A stretch of DNA of 64,000 bases from Pseudomonas sp. MM211 (lineage in GTDB: Bacteria > Pseudomonadota > Gammaproteobacteria > Pseudomonadales > Pseudomonadaceae). Below the pieces are notes generated by a model. It ran no database searches and was not told where the DNA came from. It saw nothing but the letters and a program-made list of their open reading frames with translations. Location: positions 1,922,001-1,986,000 of the forward strand of contig NZ_CP081942.1 of NCBI RefSeq assembly GCF_020386635.1, given 5' to 3'. Shown piece after piece: positions 39,393 through 48,477 of this stretch. The translations under genes were made by a program, and so were the position numbers. Every line of letters begins with the position of its first letter. Positions within the stretch are counted from its first letter, which is position 1.

Positions 39393-39836
39393 TCAGTGAC
39401 GATTTTTCAGGCCGTAGCCCTCATCGAGCATGCCGGGAACGTCGGCACTTTTGGGTGCGTAGTCCTTGGGGATTTCCATGTCGCGCGGCGGCGTCAGGCG
39501 TTCGCGTTTGTCGCTGCTGCTCGGCTCGGCGTGCAGGGTGGCGAGCAGGCGCTGGCGCGTCACTTCGTCGAGGGCCAGGCGATCGGCACCGTGGGACAGG
39601 TGCTCCTGAACGTCGTGATAGCTCTGGGTCAGTTTCTTGACCAGATTGGCAGTGGTGTTGAAGTGGGTCACCACTTCGCTCTGGTAAGCCTCGAAGCGTT
39701 CTTGCATGTCGTCCAGTTGGCGCTGAGTGCGGCTGGGCGCAGCGTGAGGCGCCACGCGAGCGATCAGAAAACCGATGGCGATGCCTGCGACCAGGGTAAG
39801 TGCCGGTAGCAACCAGGCGGTGAGCGTCTGTTCCAC
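39393..39836 (-). CDS. YhcB/ZapG-like membrane-anchored coiled-coil protein
   Basis: A 147-residue protein of the DUF1043 (YhcB) family: one N-terminal TM helix (LLPALTLVAGIAIGFLIARV) and a cytoplasmic coiled coil with the family signature LDDMQERFEAYQSEVVTHFNTTANLVKKLTQSYHDVQEHLS. E. coli YhcB (ZapG, LapD) links cell division and envelope growth. It starts at GTG 39834-39836. The divergent neighbour is an alpha/beta hydrolase, then trpS and zapE, as in P. aeruginosa. Confidence 0.85.
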   Translation of the reverse strand: MEQTLTAWLLPALTLVAGIAIGFLIARVAPHAAPSRTQRQLDDMQERFEAYQSEVVTHFNTTANLVKKLTQSYHDVQEHLSHGADRLALDEVTRQRLLATLHAEPSSSDKRERLTPPRDMEIPKDYAPKSADVPGMLDEGYGLKNRH

Positions 39837-39966
39837 GAGTCCTTCCTCTCTAAACGGCTTTGCTTTACGTTAACGGCTGGAACCTGCGCTGTACACCGCT
39901 AAGTGCTGGTGCGCGAAGGTTAAATGCTAGACGAGTCGACCCGAATCAAGGTCACGGAGTTCACTG

Positions 39967-40596
39967 TTGCTCATCCGCGAAACCCCCGTAATGATCGATG
40001 GCCCGAGTGGCCAGCTTGAAGCCCTTTGCCTGGAGGTGGCCGAAGCGCGCGGTGTCGCGCTGATCTGCCACCCCAATCCCGTGCAGGGCGGCACCATGCT
40101 CAACAAAGTGGTGTCGACGTTGCAGCGTACCGCTCGTGATGCGGGCTTTCATACCCTGCGTTTCAACTACCGCGGTGTCGGTGCCAGTGCCGGCAGCCAT
40201 GACATGGGTACGGGCGAGGTCGATGATGCTGAAGCTGTCGCTCACTGGTTGCGCGCACGCTATCCCGAGCTGCCGCTGACCTTGCTTGGGTTTTCCTTTG
40301 GTGGCTTCGTCGCCGCCAGCCTCGGCGGCCGCCTGGAACAGCAGGGCATCGAGCCCGCAAAGTTGTTCATGATCGCCCCGGCTGTCACTCGCTTGACTGC
40401 CGATACGCCGCCCGCCGAACGCTGCCCGCTGGTGGTGATCCAGCCGGACGCCGACGAAGTCATCGAACCACAGCGTGTATACGATTGGTCCGCCAACCTC
40501 GGGCGTGCCCACGAGCTGCTGAAAGTGGCAGAATGCGGGCACTTCTTCCACGGCAAGTTGACCGACCTGAAAGATCTGCTGCTACCTCGCCTCTGA
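39967..40596 (+). CDS. Alpha/beta hydrolase
   Basis: A 209-residue alpha/beta hydrolase of the CocE/OsmC-linked short type: CHPNPVQGGTMLNKVV, NYRGVGASAGSHDMG, the nucleophile elbow GFSFGGFV (Ser near residue 107), Asp in QPDADEV and His in ECGHFFHG. The start is TTG 39967, with GGAG seven bases upstream. The substrate is unknown. It lies 43 bases before trpS. Confidence 0.8.
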   Translation: MLIRETPVMIDGPSGQLEALCLEVAEARGVALICHPNPVQGGTMLNKVVSTLQRTARDAGFHTLRFNYRGVGASAGSHDMGTGEVDDAEAVAHWLRARYPELPLTLLGFSFGGFVAASLGGRLEQQGIEPAKLFMIAPAVTRLTADTPPAERCPLVVIQPDADEVIEPQRVYDWSANLGRAHELLKVAECGHFFHGKLTDLKDLLLPRL

Positions 40597-40639
40597 GGGT
40601 GCATCCGTCAGCCGTCTATCTTCTGTTTAAGCGATCGTC

Positions 40640-41989
40640 ATGACCACTCGTATTCTTACCGGCATCACCACCACCGGCACGCCGCACCTGGGTAACTACG
40701 CGGGCGCCATTCGCCCGGCCATCGTCGCCAGCCGTAGCCCTGACGCGGACTCTTTCTATTTCCTTGCCGACTATCACGCACTGATCAAGTGCGATGACCC
40801 GTTGCGCATCCAGCGTTCGCGCTTGGAAATCGCGGCCACCTGGCTGGCGCTGGGCCTGGATACCGACAAGGCGACCTTCTATCGCCAGTCCGATATCCCG
40901 GAAATCACCGAGCTGTGCTGGCTGCTGACCTGCGTGGCCGGCAAGGGCCTGCTCAACCGTGCCCACGCCTACAAGGCTTCTGTGGACAAGAACGTCGAGC
41001 AGGGTGAAGACCCGGATGCCGGCGTGACCATGGGCCTGTTCAGCTACCCGATCCTGATGGCGGCGGACATTCTGCTGTTCAATGCGCAGAAGGTGCCGGT
41101 CGGTCGTGACCAGATCCAGCACGTGGAAATGGCTCGCGATATTGGCCAGCGTTTCAACCACCTGTTTGGCCAGGGCAAGGATCTGTTCAAGCTGCCCGAG
41201 GCGGTGATCGAGGAAGACGTGGCGACTTTGCCGGGCCTCGACGGCCGCAAGATGTCGAAGAGCTACGACAACACCATTCCTCTGTTCTCCAGCCCCAAGC
41301 AGTTGAAGGACGCCGTGGCGCGCATCGTCACCGACTCCAAGCTGCCCGGCGAGGCGAAAGATCCGGACAACTCTCACCTGTTCACCCTCTATCAAGCTTT
41401 TGCCGCACCGACCCAGCAGGCCGACTTCCGCGCCGCGCTGATCGGCGGGCTGGCCTGGGGCGAAGCCAAGCAGGCGCTTTATGAGCTGCTGGATGCCGAG
41501 CTGGGTGAAGCGCGCGAGCGTTACCACACGCTGATCGCCCGCCCGGCTGACCTCGAGGACATTCTGCTGGCTGGCGCCGCCAAGGCTCGGCGTACCGCGA
41601 CGCCGTTCCTCGGTGAGCTGCGCGAAGCGGTTGGCCTGCGCTCGTTCCGTAGCCAGGCAGCAGGTAGCGAGAGCGTGAAGAAGAAGGCTGCCAAGCGCGC
41701 CCGTTTCGTCAGCTTCCGCGACGAAGACGGCAGCTTCCGTTTCCGTCTGCTGGATGCAGACGGCGAGCAACTGCTGCTGTCGCCATCCTTCGCCGATGGC
41801 AAGGCGGCAGGCCAGGTGAGCAAACGCCTGCAGGCCGGCGAACCGCTGGATATTCGCGTGCAGGGCAACACCTTTGGCGTGTGGCTGGATGAGCAACGGG
41901 TCGGCGAAAGCCCCGCATTCGCCGATGCGGCAGCCACCGAAGCTGCTGTCGCGCGCTTGCGCGAAGCGCTGGCGCCGGAAGAAGCCTGA
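40640..41989 (+). CDS. trpS: Tryptophanyl-tRNA synthetase with C-terminal extension
   Basis: A class Ic synthetase charging tRNA-Trp. The catalytic core (residues 1 to about 334) carries the HIGH-type motif [10 protein letters not shown] and KMSKS in [12 protein letters not shown] (near 204). Beyond it lies an extra segment of about 115 residues: a basic linker ([12 protein letters not shown]) and a small domain ([32 protein letters not shown]... [11 protein letters not shown]) that resembles the DUF1508/YegP fold. Standard bacterial TrpRS is about 330-350 residues, so this is the long pseudomonad form. The role of the added domain is unknown. Confidence 0.94.
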   Translation: MTTRILTGITTTGTPHLGNYAGAIRPAIVASRSPDADSFYFLADYHALIKCDDPLRIQRSRLEIAATWLALGLDTDKATFYRQSDIPEITELCWLLTCVAGKGLLNRAHAYKASVDKNVEQGEDPDAGVTMGLFSYPILMAADILLFNAQKVPVGRDQIQHVEMARDIGQRFNHLFGQGKDLFKLPEAVIEEDVATLPGLDGRKMSKSYDNTIPLFSSPKQLKDAVARIVTDSKLPGEAKDPDNSHLFTLYQAFAAPTQQADFRAALIGGLAWGEAKQALYELLDAELGEARERYHTLIARPADLEDILLAGAAKARRTATPFLGELREAVGLRSFRSQAAGSESVKKKAAKRARFVSFRDEDGSFRFRLLDADGEQLLLSPSFADGKAAGQVSKRLQAGEPLDIRVQGNTFGVWLDEQRVGESPAFADAAATEAAVARLREALAPEEA

Positions 41990-42108
41990 CACCTATAAGC
42001 AGTCGGGCGGTCTGAGACCATAGCCCCGCTGCTGATAGGGCCAATTTGCCAATCCTCGGGGGCGTCGTTAAAGTGTCGCCCCCGCTTCATTTGCCCGGTT
42101 TACGCACT

Positions 42109-43203
42109 ATGACTCCGCTCGAACGCTACCAGGCCGACCTCAAACGTCCGGACTTCTTTCACGATGCCGCTCAGGAAAAGGCCGTGCGCCACCTGCAGCG
42201 TCTGTACGACGAGCTGATCGCCGATGATCGCAGCAAGCCCGGCGTGCTCGGCAAGTTGTTCGGCAAGAAGACCGTCACCCCGGTCAAGGGCCTGTACTTC
42301 TGGGGCGGCGTTGGCCGCGGCAAGACCTATCTGGTCGACACCTTCTTCGACGCGCTGCCGTTCAAGGAAAAGGAACGTACTCACTTCCACCGCTTCATGA
42401 AGCGCGTGCACGAAGAGATGCGCACCCTCAAGGACGTCAAGAACCCGCTGACCGTGATCGGCAAGCGCTTCTCCGAGCAGTTCCGGGTGATCTGCTTCGA
42501 TGAGTTCTTCGTCTCCGACATCACCGACGCGATGATCCTGGCGACCCTGCTCGAAGAGATGTTCAAGAACGGCGTGACCCTGGTCTCGACGTCCAACATC
42601 GTGCCGGATGGTCTCTACAAGGACGGCCTGCAGCGTGCTCGCTTCCTGCCAGCCATCGAGCTGCTCAAGGTGCACACCGAAATCGTCAACGTCGACAGCG
42701 GTATCGATTACCGCCTGCGTGCGCTGGAGCAGGCCGAGCTGTTCCACTTTCCGCTGGGCGAAGCTGCCGAGCAGAGCCTGGAGAAGAGCTTCAAGAGCCT
42801 GCTGCACGAGAAGGCCAGCGTTAAGGAAAACGAAGCGCTGATGATCGAGAACCGCGCCATCAACGCTCGCCGTGTCGGCGGTGATGTGGGCTGGTTCGAC
42901 TTCCGCGAGCTGTGCGATGGCCCGCGTAGCCAGAACGATTACATCGAGCTGGGCAAGATCTTCCATTCGGTGATCCTCTCCAACGTCGAGCAGATGAGCG
43001 TATCCAAGGAAGACATGGCGCGCCGCTTCATCAACCTGGTGGACGAGTTCTACGACCGCAACGTCAAACTGATCATCTCCGCTGAAGTGGAGCTCAAGGA
43101 TCTGTACACCGGTGGTCGCCTGAGCTTCGAATTCCAGCGCACCCTCAGTCGTCTGCTGGAAATGCAATCCCACGAGTTCCTGTCGCGCCCGCACAAGCCC
43201 TGA
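42109..43203 (+). CDS. zapE: Cell division ATPase ZapE (AFG1/YhcM family)
   Basis: A 364-residue AAA-type ATPase: Walker A GGVGRGKTYLVD (near 65), FHRFMKRVHEEM, Walker B VICFDEFFVSDITDAMIL, STSNIVPDGLYKDGLQRARFLPAI and VDEFYDRNVKLI. In E. coli ZapE acts at the Z ring under stress. I start at ATG 42109 (MTPLERYQADL), as in relatives; the upstream frame is unrelated. A bidirectional terminator follows. Confidence 0.92.
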   Translation: MTPLERYQADLKRPDFFHDAAQEKAVRHLQRLYDELIADDRSKPGVLGKLFGKKTVTPVKGLYFWGGVGRGKTYLVDTFFDALPFKEKERTHFHRFMKRVHEEMRTLKDVKNPLTVIGKRFSEQFRVICFDEFFVSDITDAMILATLLEEMFKNGVTLVSTSNIVPDGLYKDGLQRARFLPAIELLKVHTEIVNVDSGIDYRLRALEQAELFHFPLGEAAEQSLEKSFKSLLHEKASVKENEALMIENRAINARRVGGDVGWFDFRELCDGPRSQNDYIELGKIFHSVILSNVEQMSVSKEDMARRFINLVDEFYDRNVKLIISAEVELKDLYTGGRLSFEFQRTLSRLLEMQSHEFLSRPHKP

Positions 43204-43221
43204 TCGGCTGACTGCAACGCC

Positions 43222-43272
43222 AAAGGCCGTAAGCTCGCTTCTGAACAGGAGCAGGGCTTACGGCCTTTTTTG
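43222..43272. terminator. Bidirectional terminator between zapE and the glxA-like gene
   Basis: AAAGGCCGTAAGC and GCTTACGGCCTTTTTT pair over 12-13 bp around a loop of about 22 bases, with A- and T-runs on the two sides. It serves both convergent genes. Confidence 0.85.
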
Positions 43273-43275
43273 GTG

Positions 43276-44292
43276 TTAGATGTCGCTGCTTGCCTGCTGT
43301 GCTTGCTGCAGAAATTTCTGCCGATAGTGGTTCGGCGACAGGCCGGTGTGCTGGCGGAACAGGCGGGCGAAGAAGCTGGCATCGTCGTAACCGATCTCGT
43401 AGCTGACGGTCTTGATGCTCTTCGGCGACGAAGACAGCAGCCCTTTGGCCGTTTCGATGCGCAGCCGCTGCAGGTAATACAGCGGCTTGTCGCCGGTGGC
43501 GGTGTGGAAGCGGCGCATGAAGTTGCGGATGCTCATGCCGTGCTCGCGGGCCACGTCTTCGAAACGGAAACGTTCGGCGAAGTGGTCTTCGAGCCATTGC
43601 TGGATCTGCAGGATCTTTGGATCCTGATGCTGCTTCTGGCCACCGAAGCCGATACGCCCAGGCGTGTAGTTGCGGCGTACCTCGTAGAGGATGTCGCGGG
43701 CCACGCTCTGCGCCACGCTGGTGCCGCAGAAGCGTTCGATCAGGTAGATATACAGGTCGCAGGCCGAGGTCGGGCCGGCCACGCAATAAAGGTTGTCGGC
43801 GTCGGTAAGGTGCTTGTCCTGGTTCAGTATCACGGGCGGAAAACGCTGAGCGAACTCGCTGAAGAAACGCCAGCAGGTGGTCGCCTCCTTGCCGTCGAGC
43901 AGGCCGCTGGCCGCCATCCAGAATACCCCGTTGGCTTCCCCGCACAGGCTGGCGCCTGCGGCATGACGCTCACGCAGCCAGTCGAATACCTGCGGATAAC
44001 GTTCGCACAGCGCGTCGTAATCGTCCCAGAACGCCGGCAGAATGATCAGCTCTGCCTTGTCGTCCAGCGGGCCATCGACGGGTAGCTGCACATCGCTGAA
44101 ACTGCGCACGGGCAAGCCGTCCGGGCTGACCAGGCGAACCTCGAAGGTCGGTACCAACCCCAGTCCCTGCTGCTTGCCATGGCGCAGGCCGGCCATATGA
44201 AAGAAATCTCTGGCTTGCATGAGGGTCGAAGCGAATACGCCGGGCGTGGCGAGAATACTCACGCGAGTGAGTGAGGATGATGGGCTGGGCAT
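43276..44292 (-). CDS. GlxA-type transcriptional regulator (DJ-1/PfpI + AraC)
   Basis: A 338-residue regulator. The N-terminal 200 residues have the DJ-1/PfpI glutaminase-like fold (LIILPAFWDD... GASLCGEANGVFWMAASGLLDGKEATTCW), and residues 225-330 hold the AraC double HTH (RFRFEDVAREHGMSIRNFMRRFHTATGDKPLYYLQRLRIETAKGLL... YEIGYDDASFFARLFRQHTGLSPNHYR). Relatives (GbdR, CdhR, ArgR) control uptake and use of betaine, carnitine or arginine. No target operon is adjacent. Confidence 0.87.
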   Translation of the reverse strand: MPSPSSSLTRVSILATPGVFASTLMQARDFFHMAGLRHGKQQGLGLVPTFEVRLVSPDGLPVRSFSDVQLPVDGPLDDKAELIILPAFWDDYDALCERYPQVFDWLRERHAAGASLCGEANGVFWMAASGLLDGKEATTCWRFFSEFAQRFPPVILNQDKHLTDADNLYCVAGPTSACDLYIYLIERFCGTSVAQSVARDILYEVRRNYTPGRIGFGGQKQHQDPKILQIQQWLEDHFAERFRFEDVAREHGMSIRNFMRRFHTATGDKPLYYLQRLRIETAKGLLSSSPKSIKTVSYEIGYDDASFFARLFRQHTGLSPNHYRQKFLQQAQQASSDI

Positions 44293-44421
44293 GGCTGTTG
44301 TTCTTATTAGAGTGATTGGGTCAACCTGATGGTAAAGCCGTCAGGCTGTGGCTGAAGCGTCTTCTTTTATAGCGGCTGCGTCCAGTCTGGTCTTGTAACC
44401 TTCATCTTGGGAGCCGTCGCC

Positions 44422-45129
44422 ATGATTGCCTTTTCCGAACTTGCCGCCTCGCCATTTGCCGGCTGGGATGGCACTCCGGCTGCTGCGAGAACCCTGCAGA
44501 AACAACTGGCCGAGCAGGTTCGTCTGGAGGATGACTATCCGCCGCTGCGACTGCTGGCAGGTGTCGATGTCGGCTTCGAGGAGGGCGGTGAGATCACTCG
44601 CGCTGCGGCGATATTGCTGGATGCCGAGACCTTGCAGCCGCTTGCCGAATGCGTGGCGCGCATTCCCACCAGCATGCCTTATGTGCCGGGCCTGCTGTCC
44701 TTTCGCGAGCTGCCGGCGCTGATCACGGCGCTGGCGGGACTGCCGCAAGAGCCGGATCTGATCGTGGTCGACGGTCACGGCATCGCCCACCCGCGGGGGC
44801 TAGGCATCGCGGCGCATCTTGGGGTGGTCAGCGGCCGGCCGACCATCGGCGTGGCGAAGAAGATTCTTACCGGCCATCACGCAGAATTGGGGGAAGAGCG
44901 GGGCGACAAGGTCGAATTGCTCGACCGTCAGGGGCGGCAGATCGCCTGGATGCTGCGCAGCAAACGCAAGGTGCGGCCACTGATCGTCTCGCCGGGTCAT
45001 CGAGTCAGCATGGATCGAGCCGTGGAGCTGGTGATGAGCTGGGATAAAGGTTATCGGCTGCCTGAACCAACCCGCCTAGCCGACCGCTTGGCATCGCGCC
45101 GCGATACCAAGGGGCCGAAACTTCTTTAG
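44422..45129 (+). CDS. nfi: Endonuclease V
   Basis: A 235-residue DNA repair nuclease that nicks near deaminated bases such as hypoxanthine. The catalytic acids are visible in GVDVGFE, the glutamate of [12 protein letters not shown] (with the strand-separating PYVPG wedge) and the aspartate of [30 protein letters not shown] and [18 protein letters not shown] follow. ATG 44422 has GGGAG about eight bases upstream. Single gene, divergent from the regulator. Confidence 0.93.
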   Translation: MIAFSELAASPFAGWDGTPAAARTLQKQLAEQVRLEDDYPPLRLLAGVDVGFEEGGEITRAAAILLDAETLQPLAECVARIPTSMPYVPGLLSFRELPALITALAGLPQEPDLIVVDGHGIAHPRGLGIAAHLGVVSGRPTIGVAKKILTGHHAELGEERGDKVELLDRQGRQIAWMLRSKRKVRPLIVSPGHRVSMDRAVELVMSWDKGYRLPEPTRLADRLASRRDTKGPKLL

Positions 45130-45154
45130 CCAGGGTTACCTGTGTTGCGGATTT

Positions 45155-45240
45155 GGTGGGCTGAAGCCCACCCTACTCAATGGATACTCAATTGGCGCTT
45201 GCGAGGTACGGGTCAGTCGTAGGGTGGGCTTCAGCCCACC
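45155..45240. repeat. Perfect 22-bp inverted repeat with self-complementary arms
   Basis: GGTGGGCTGAAGCCCACCCTAC (45155-45176) is the exact reverse complement of 45219-45240. Each arm contains its own hairpin (GGTGGGCTGAAGCCCACC), so the 86-bp element can form one long stem or two small ones. It is a different family from the GTRGGAGC REPs in this window. Confidence 0.88.
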
Positions 45241-45279
45241 ACTGGCAACTGCCACCGCTCGTCCGGAAAACAACCGCCG

Positions 45280-46317
45280 TCAGGGCGCCGGGTTTGGCTG
45301 GGTCTTGTGGATCGCCTCGATGCCTTCCAGCACGGCATCGCTGAGTTTCAGCTCGCTGCTCGCCAGGTTGGACTCCAGTTGCTGCAGCGAAGTGGCGCCG
45401 ATGATGTTGCTGGTCACGAACGGGCGGCTGGTGACGAACGCCAGGGCCATCTGTGCTGGATCCAGGCCATGTTCGCGGGCCAGGGCCACGTAGCGCGAGC
45501 AGGCTGCTACGGTTTCTGGGCTGTTATAGCGGGCGAAGCGGCTGAACAGGGTCAGGCGGGCGTTTTCCGGGCGCGCGCCGTTTTCGTACTTGCCCGACAA
45601 CATGCCGAACGCCAGCGGCGAGTAGGCCAGCAGGCCGCACTGTTCACGAATCGCCACTTCCGCCAGGCCCACTTCGAAGCTGCGGTTGAGCAGGTTGTAA
45701 GGGTTCTGGATGGAGACCACGCGGGACATGCCGCGGCGTTCTGCGGCTTGCAGGAATTTCATGGTGCCCCATGGCGTTTCGTTGGACAGGCCGATGTGGC
45801 GGATCTTGCCGGCTTTGACCTGCTCATCCAGGGCATCGAGAATTTCCTCGATGGGCGTGAAGTCGCTGTCCTGATGGTTGTAGCCGAGCTGACCGAAGAA
45901 ATTGGTCGGACGCTCTGGCCAGTGCAACTGATAAAGGTCGATCCAGTCGGTCTGCAGGCGCTCAAGGCTGGCGTCCAGGGCTGCCACGATGTGCTGGCGG
46001 TTGTGCTTGAGATCGCCGCCCCTGATATGGGTGATGCCATTGCCAGGGCCGGCGATCTTGCTGGCTAGGATCCAGTCGGCGCGGTCGCCACGCTGCTTGA
46101 AGTATTCGCCGATGATCTGTTCGGTCTTGCTATAGGTTTCGGCGCGCGGCGGGACTGGATACATCTCCGCCGTGTCGATGAAATTGATGCCGTAGGCCTT
46201 GGCGCGATCGATCTGCGCAAACGCCTCAGGGGCGTCGTTCTGTTCGCCCCAGGTCATGGTGCCCAGGCACAGGGAGCTGACATTGAGATCGGTTCGGCCG
46301 AGCTGGCGGTATTCCAT
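45280..46317 (-). CDS. Tas-type aldo/keto reductase
   Basis: A 345-residue aldo/keto reductase close to E. coli Tas (YgdS): MEYRQLGRTDLNVSSLCLGTMTWG, Asp and Tyr in NFIDTAEMYPVPPR, Lys in ILASKIAGP, His in YQLHWPERPTNFFG. The true substrate is unknown; Tas overexpression suppresses tyrosine auxotrophy in E. coli. Start at ATG 46317. The gene lies just upstream of, and divergent from, rplM, as in P. aeruginosa. Confidence 0.88.
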   Translation of the reverse strand: MEYRQLGRTDLNVSSLCLGTMTWGEQNDAPEAFAQIDRAKAYGINFIDTAEMYPVPPRAETYSKTEQIIGEYFKQRGDRADWILASKIAGPGNGITHIRGGDLKHNRQHIVAALDASLERLQTDWIDLYQLHWPERPTNFFGQLGYNHQDSDFTPIEEILDALDEQVKAGKIRHIGLSNETPWGTMKFLQAAERRGMSRVVSIQNPYNLLNRSFEVGLAEVAIREQCGLLAYSPLAFGMLSGKYENGARPENARLTLFSRFARYNSPETVAACSRYVALAREHGLDPAQMALAFVTSRPFVTSNIIGATSLQQLESNLASSELKLSDAVLEGIEAIHKTQPNPAP

Positions 46318-46492
46318 TGGAGAGCCCTCTGATAAAAAGCGCATACAAGCAGGTTGAAATTTTTTTCGCAATCGTCATAATTCCGCACCTCTTTCTGCGG
46401 TGGAAGTGATGCGCCGCCTGCCGAAGAATCTTGCCGTACGCGGTCGCGCTGACCCGAGCCCCCGATAGCGCCCGAATTCGGCTGCCTTTGAC

Positions 46493-46521
46493 TTGTCAAA
46501 GTAAGCACTATTCAGTAAGAT
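46493..46521 (+). promoter_or_regulatory. Sigma-70 promoter of rplM-rpsI
   Basis: TTGTCA, a 17-base spacer and TAAGAT give a good sigma-70 match about 43 bases before the rplM ATG, with a GC-rich stretch (GCCGTC) after the -10, common in ribosomal promoters. Confidence 0.6.
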
Positions 46522-46563
46522 CCGCCGTCTAATTTTGCAGGGCGGCCCCTGAGGCTATAAAGA

Positions 46564-46992
46564 ATGAAAACTTTTACCGCTAAACCAGAAACAGTAAAGC
46601 GCGACTGGTTTGTGATCGACGCTGCTGGCCAGACCCTGGGTCGTCTGGCTACTGAAATCGCTAGCCGCCTGCGTGGCAAGCACAAGCCTGAGTACACCCC
46701 TCACGTTGACACCGGCGACTACATCGTCGTTATCAACGCCGAGCAGGTTCGTGTGACCGGTGCTAAAACCACCGACAAAATGTACTACTCTCACTCCGGT
46801 TTCCCGGGTGGCATCAAGTCGATCAGCTTCGACAAGCTGATCGCCAAGGCGCCTGAGCGCGTGATCGAGACCGCGGTTAAAGGCATGCTGCCGAAGAACC
46901 CGCTGGGTCGCGACATGTACCGTAAGCTGAAAGTCTATGCGGGCGCTGCTCACCCTCATACTGCTCAGCAGCCCCAAGAACTGAAGTTTTAA
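46564..46992 (+). CDS. rplM: 50S ribosomal protein L13
   Basis: A 142-residue full-length L13, an early assembly protein of the large subunit ([79 protein letters not shown]). First gene of the rplM-rpsI operon, with 14 bases to rpsI. Confidence 0.98.
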   Translation: MKTFTAKPETVKRDWFVIDAAGQTLGRLATEIASRLRGKHKPEYTPHVDTGDYIVVINAEQVRVTGAKTTDKMYYSHSGFPGGIKSISFDKLIAKAPERVIETAVKGMLPKNPLGRDMYRKLKVYAGAAHPHTAQQPQELKF

Positions 46993-47006
46993 CGGAATAG
47001 TTCATT

Positions 47007-47399
47007 ATGTCGGCGACTCAAAATTACGGCACTGGCCGTCGCAAAACTGCAACCGCACGCGTTTTCCTGCGTCCGGGCACTGGCAAAATCTCCATCAACA
47101 ACCGCACCCTGGACACCTTCTTCGGTCGTGAAACTGCCCGCATGGTAGTTCGCCAGCCGCTGGAGCTGACCGAGATGGTCGAGAAATTCGACATCTACGT
47201 CACCGTTGTCGGTGGTGGTGTGAGCGGTCAAGCTGGTGCGATCCGTCACGGTATCACCCGCGCTCTGATGGACTACGACGAGTCTCTGCGTCCAGCTCTG
47301 CGTAAAGCAGGCTTCGTGACTCGCGATGCTCGTGAAGTAGAACGTAAGAAAGTTGGTCTGCGTAAAGCACGTAAGCGTCCTCAGTACTCCAAGCGTTAA
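47007..47399 (+). CDS. rpsI: 30S ribosomal protein S9
   Basis: A 130-residue S9 ([42 protein letters not shown]-terminal [12 protein letters not shown] tail that reaches the P-site tRNA). Last gene of the operon, followed by a strong terminator. Confidence 0.98.
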   Translation: MSATQNYGTGRRKTATARVFLRPGTGKISINNRTLDTFFGRETARMVVRQPLELTEMVEKFDIYVTVVGGGVSGQAGAIRHGITRALMDYDESLRPALRKAGFVTRDAREVERKKVGLRKARKRPQYSKR

Positions 47400-47415
47400 T
47401 TCGCTTCGGTACTCG

Positions 47416-47452
47416 AAAACGCCCAGTTTCCTCACGGAGCTGGGCGTTTTTC
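47416..47452 (+). terminator. Terminator after rpsI
   Basis: AAACGCCCAG, loop, CTGGGCGTTTTT: a 10-bp stem and T-run. Confidence 0.88.
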
Positions 47453-47883
47453 ATTTCTACTTTCGGCCACGCTTTCTTGCCTGCTCCGCTCGAGCGCTGC
47501 GTTTTCGGCCTACCTATCGCTTCGTTGATGCGCGTCATGAGTCAGCGTGCCCGCCTGTGCGAATCTCGCGCCGGGTTGCAGTCAGGCTTATCGGTGTACG
47601 CGACCATCTGGACTTTTGCATCAATTCCCGTGAGTGACGTAGCAGGTAATAACCTGCTTCAGCAGCGGCTGAGACCTGGGAATGGATTAAAGTCTGCGAT
47701 GACCCCTGAATGGATTACGGCCGCGTGACGCTCTGTTCTGCACGGTTTTCAGCTTCTTGAAAGTGGGCATAAGCATTTTCTGGATGGCTTCTTCATTACC
47801 GTCTGGCCGCTTTTCTGCGCACCCAACACTTACTTATTAAAGGCCTGAACAACAGGCTGGAAAGCCGATGGGGAGACGACTGA
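47453..47883 (+). other. Non-coding region upstream of petA
   Basis: About 430 bp without a credible gene on either strand. It must carry the petABC promoter; the segment near 47800-47850 is AT-richer (ACACTTACTTATTAAAGG) but no clear -35/-10 pair stands out. GGGGAG at 47870-47875 is the petA SD. Confidence 0.5.
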
Positions 47884-48477
47884 ATGAGCAATGACGGCGT
47901 GAATGCGGGCCGGCGTCGCTTTCTGGTGGCGGCCACTTCAGTGGTTGGCGCTGCTGGAGCGGTGGGGGCTGCAGTTCCGTTTGTGGGGTCGTGGTATCCG
48001 AGCGCCAAGGCCAAAGCCGCAGGTGCTCCGGTCAAGGTGAATGTTGGCAAGATCGAACCTGGCCAGCAGATGGTCGCCGAGTGGCGCGGGCAGCCGGTAT
48101 TCATCATGCGGCGCACCGAGGAGATATTGAGCAACCTCGGCAAGATCGAGGGGCAGCTGGCTGACGCGGACTCGAAAAGCTCGGTGCAGCCCACCTACGT
48201 TGATCCGAAAACCCGCTCGATCAAGCCGGAAATCCTCCTGCTGGTCGGGCTGTGCACGCACCTGGGCTGCGCACCGTCGTTCCGCCCTGAAGTGGCGCCT
48301 GCCGATCTCGGCGAGAATTGGGTCGGCGGCTATTTCTGCCCGTGCCACGGTTCCCGTTACGACCTCGCCGGACGCGTCTACAAGTCGCAGCCGGCGCCGC
48401 TGAACCTGCCCGTGCCGCCGCATACCTACGAGTCGGCTGACGTGATCATCATCGGCGTGGATCAGGAGCAAGCATGA
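47884..48477 (+). CDS. petA: Cytochrome bc1 complex, Rieske iron-sulfur subunit
   Basis: A 197-residue Rieske protein. It has a twin-arginine leader that stays as a membrane anchor (AGRRRFLVAATSVVGAAGAVG), and the [2Fe-2S] motifs CTHLGC (near residue 117) and CPCHGSRYD. It takes electrons from ubiquinol and passes them to cytochrome c1. Its stop overlaps the petB start (ATGATGA). Confidence 0.97.
   Translation: MSNDGVNAGRRRFLVAATSVVGAAGAVGAAVPFVGSWYPSAKAKAAGAPVKVNVGKIEPGQQMVAEWRGQPVFIMRRTEEILSNLGKIEGQLADADSKSSVQPTYVDPKTRSIKPEILLLVGLCTHLGCAPSFRPEVAPADLGENWVGGYFCPCHGSRYDLAGRVYKSQPAPLNLPVPPHTYESADVIIIGVDQEQA

Noticed and set aside
43276..44292. Cytoplasmic DJ-1 chaperone or protease
   Set aside because: The DJ-1-like domain is fused to a complete AraC double HTH, so it is a regulator.
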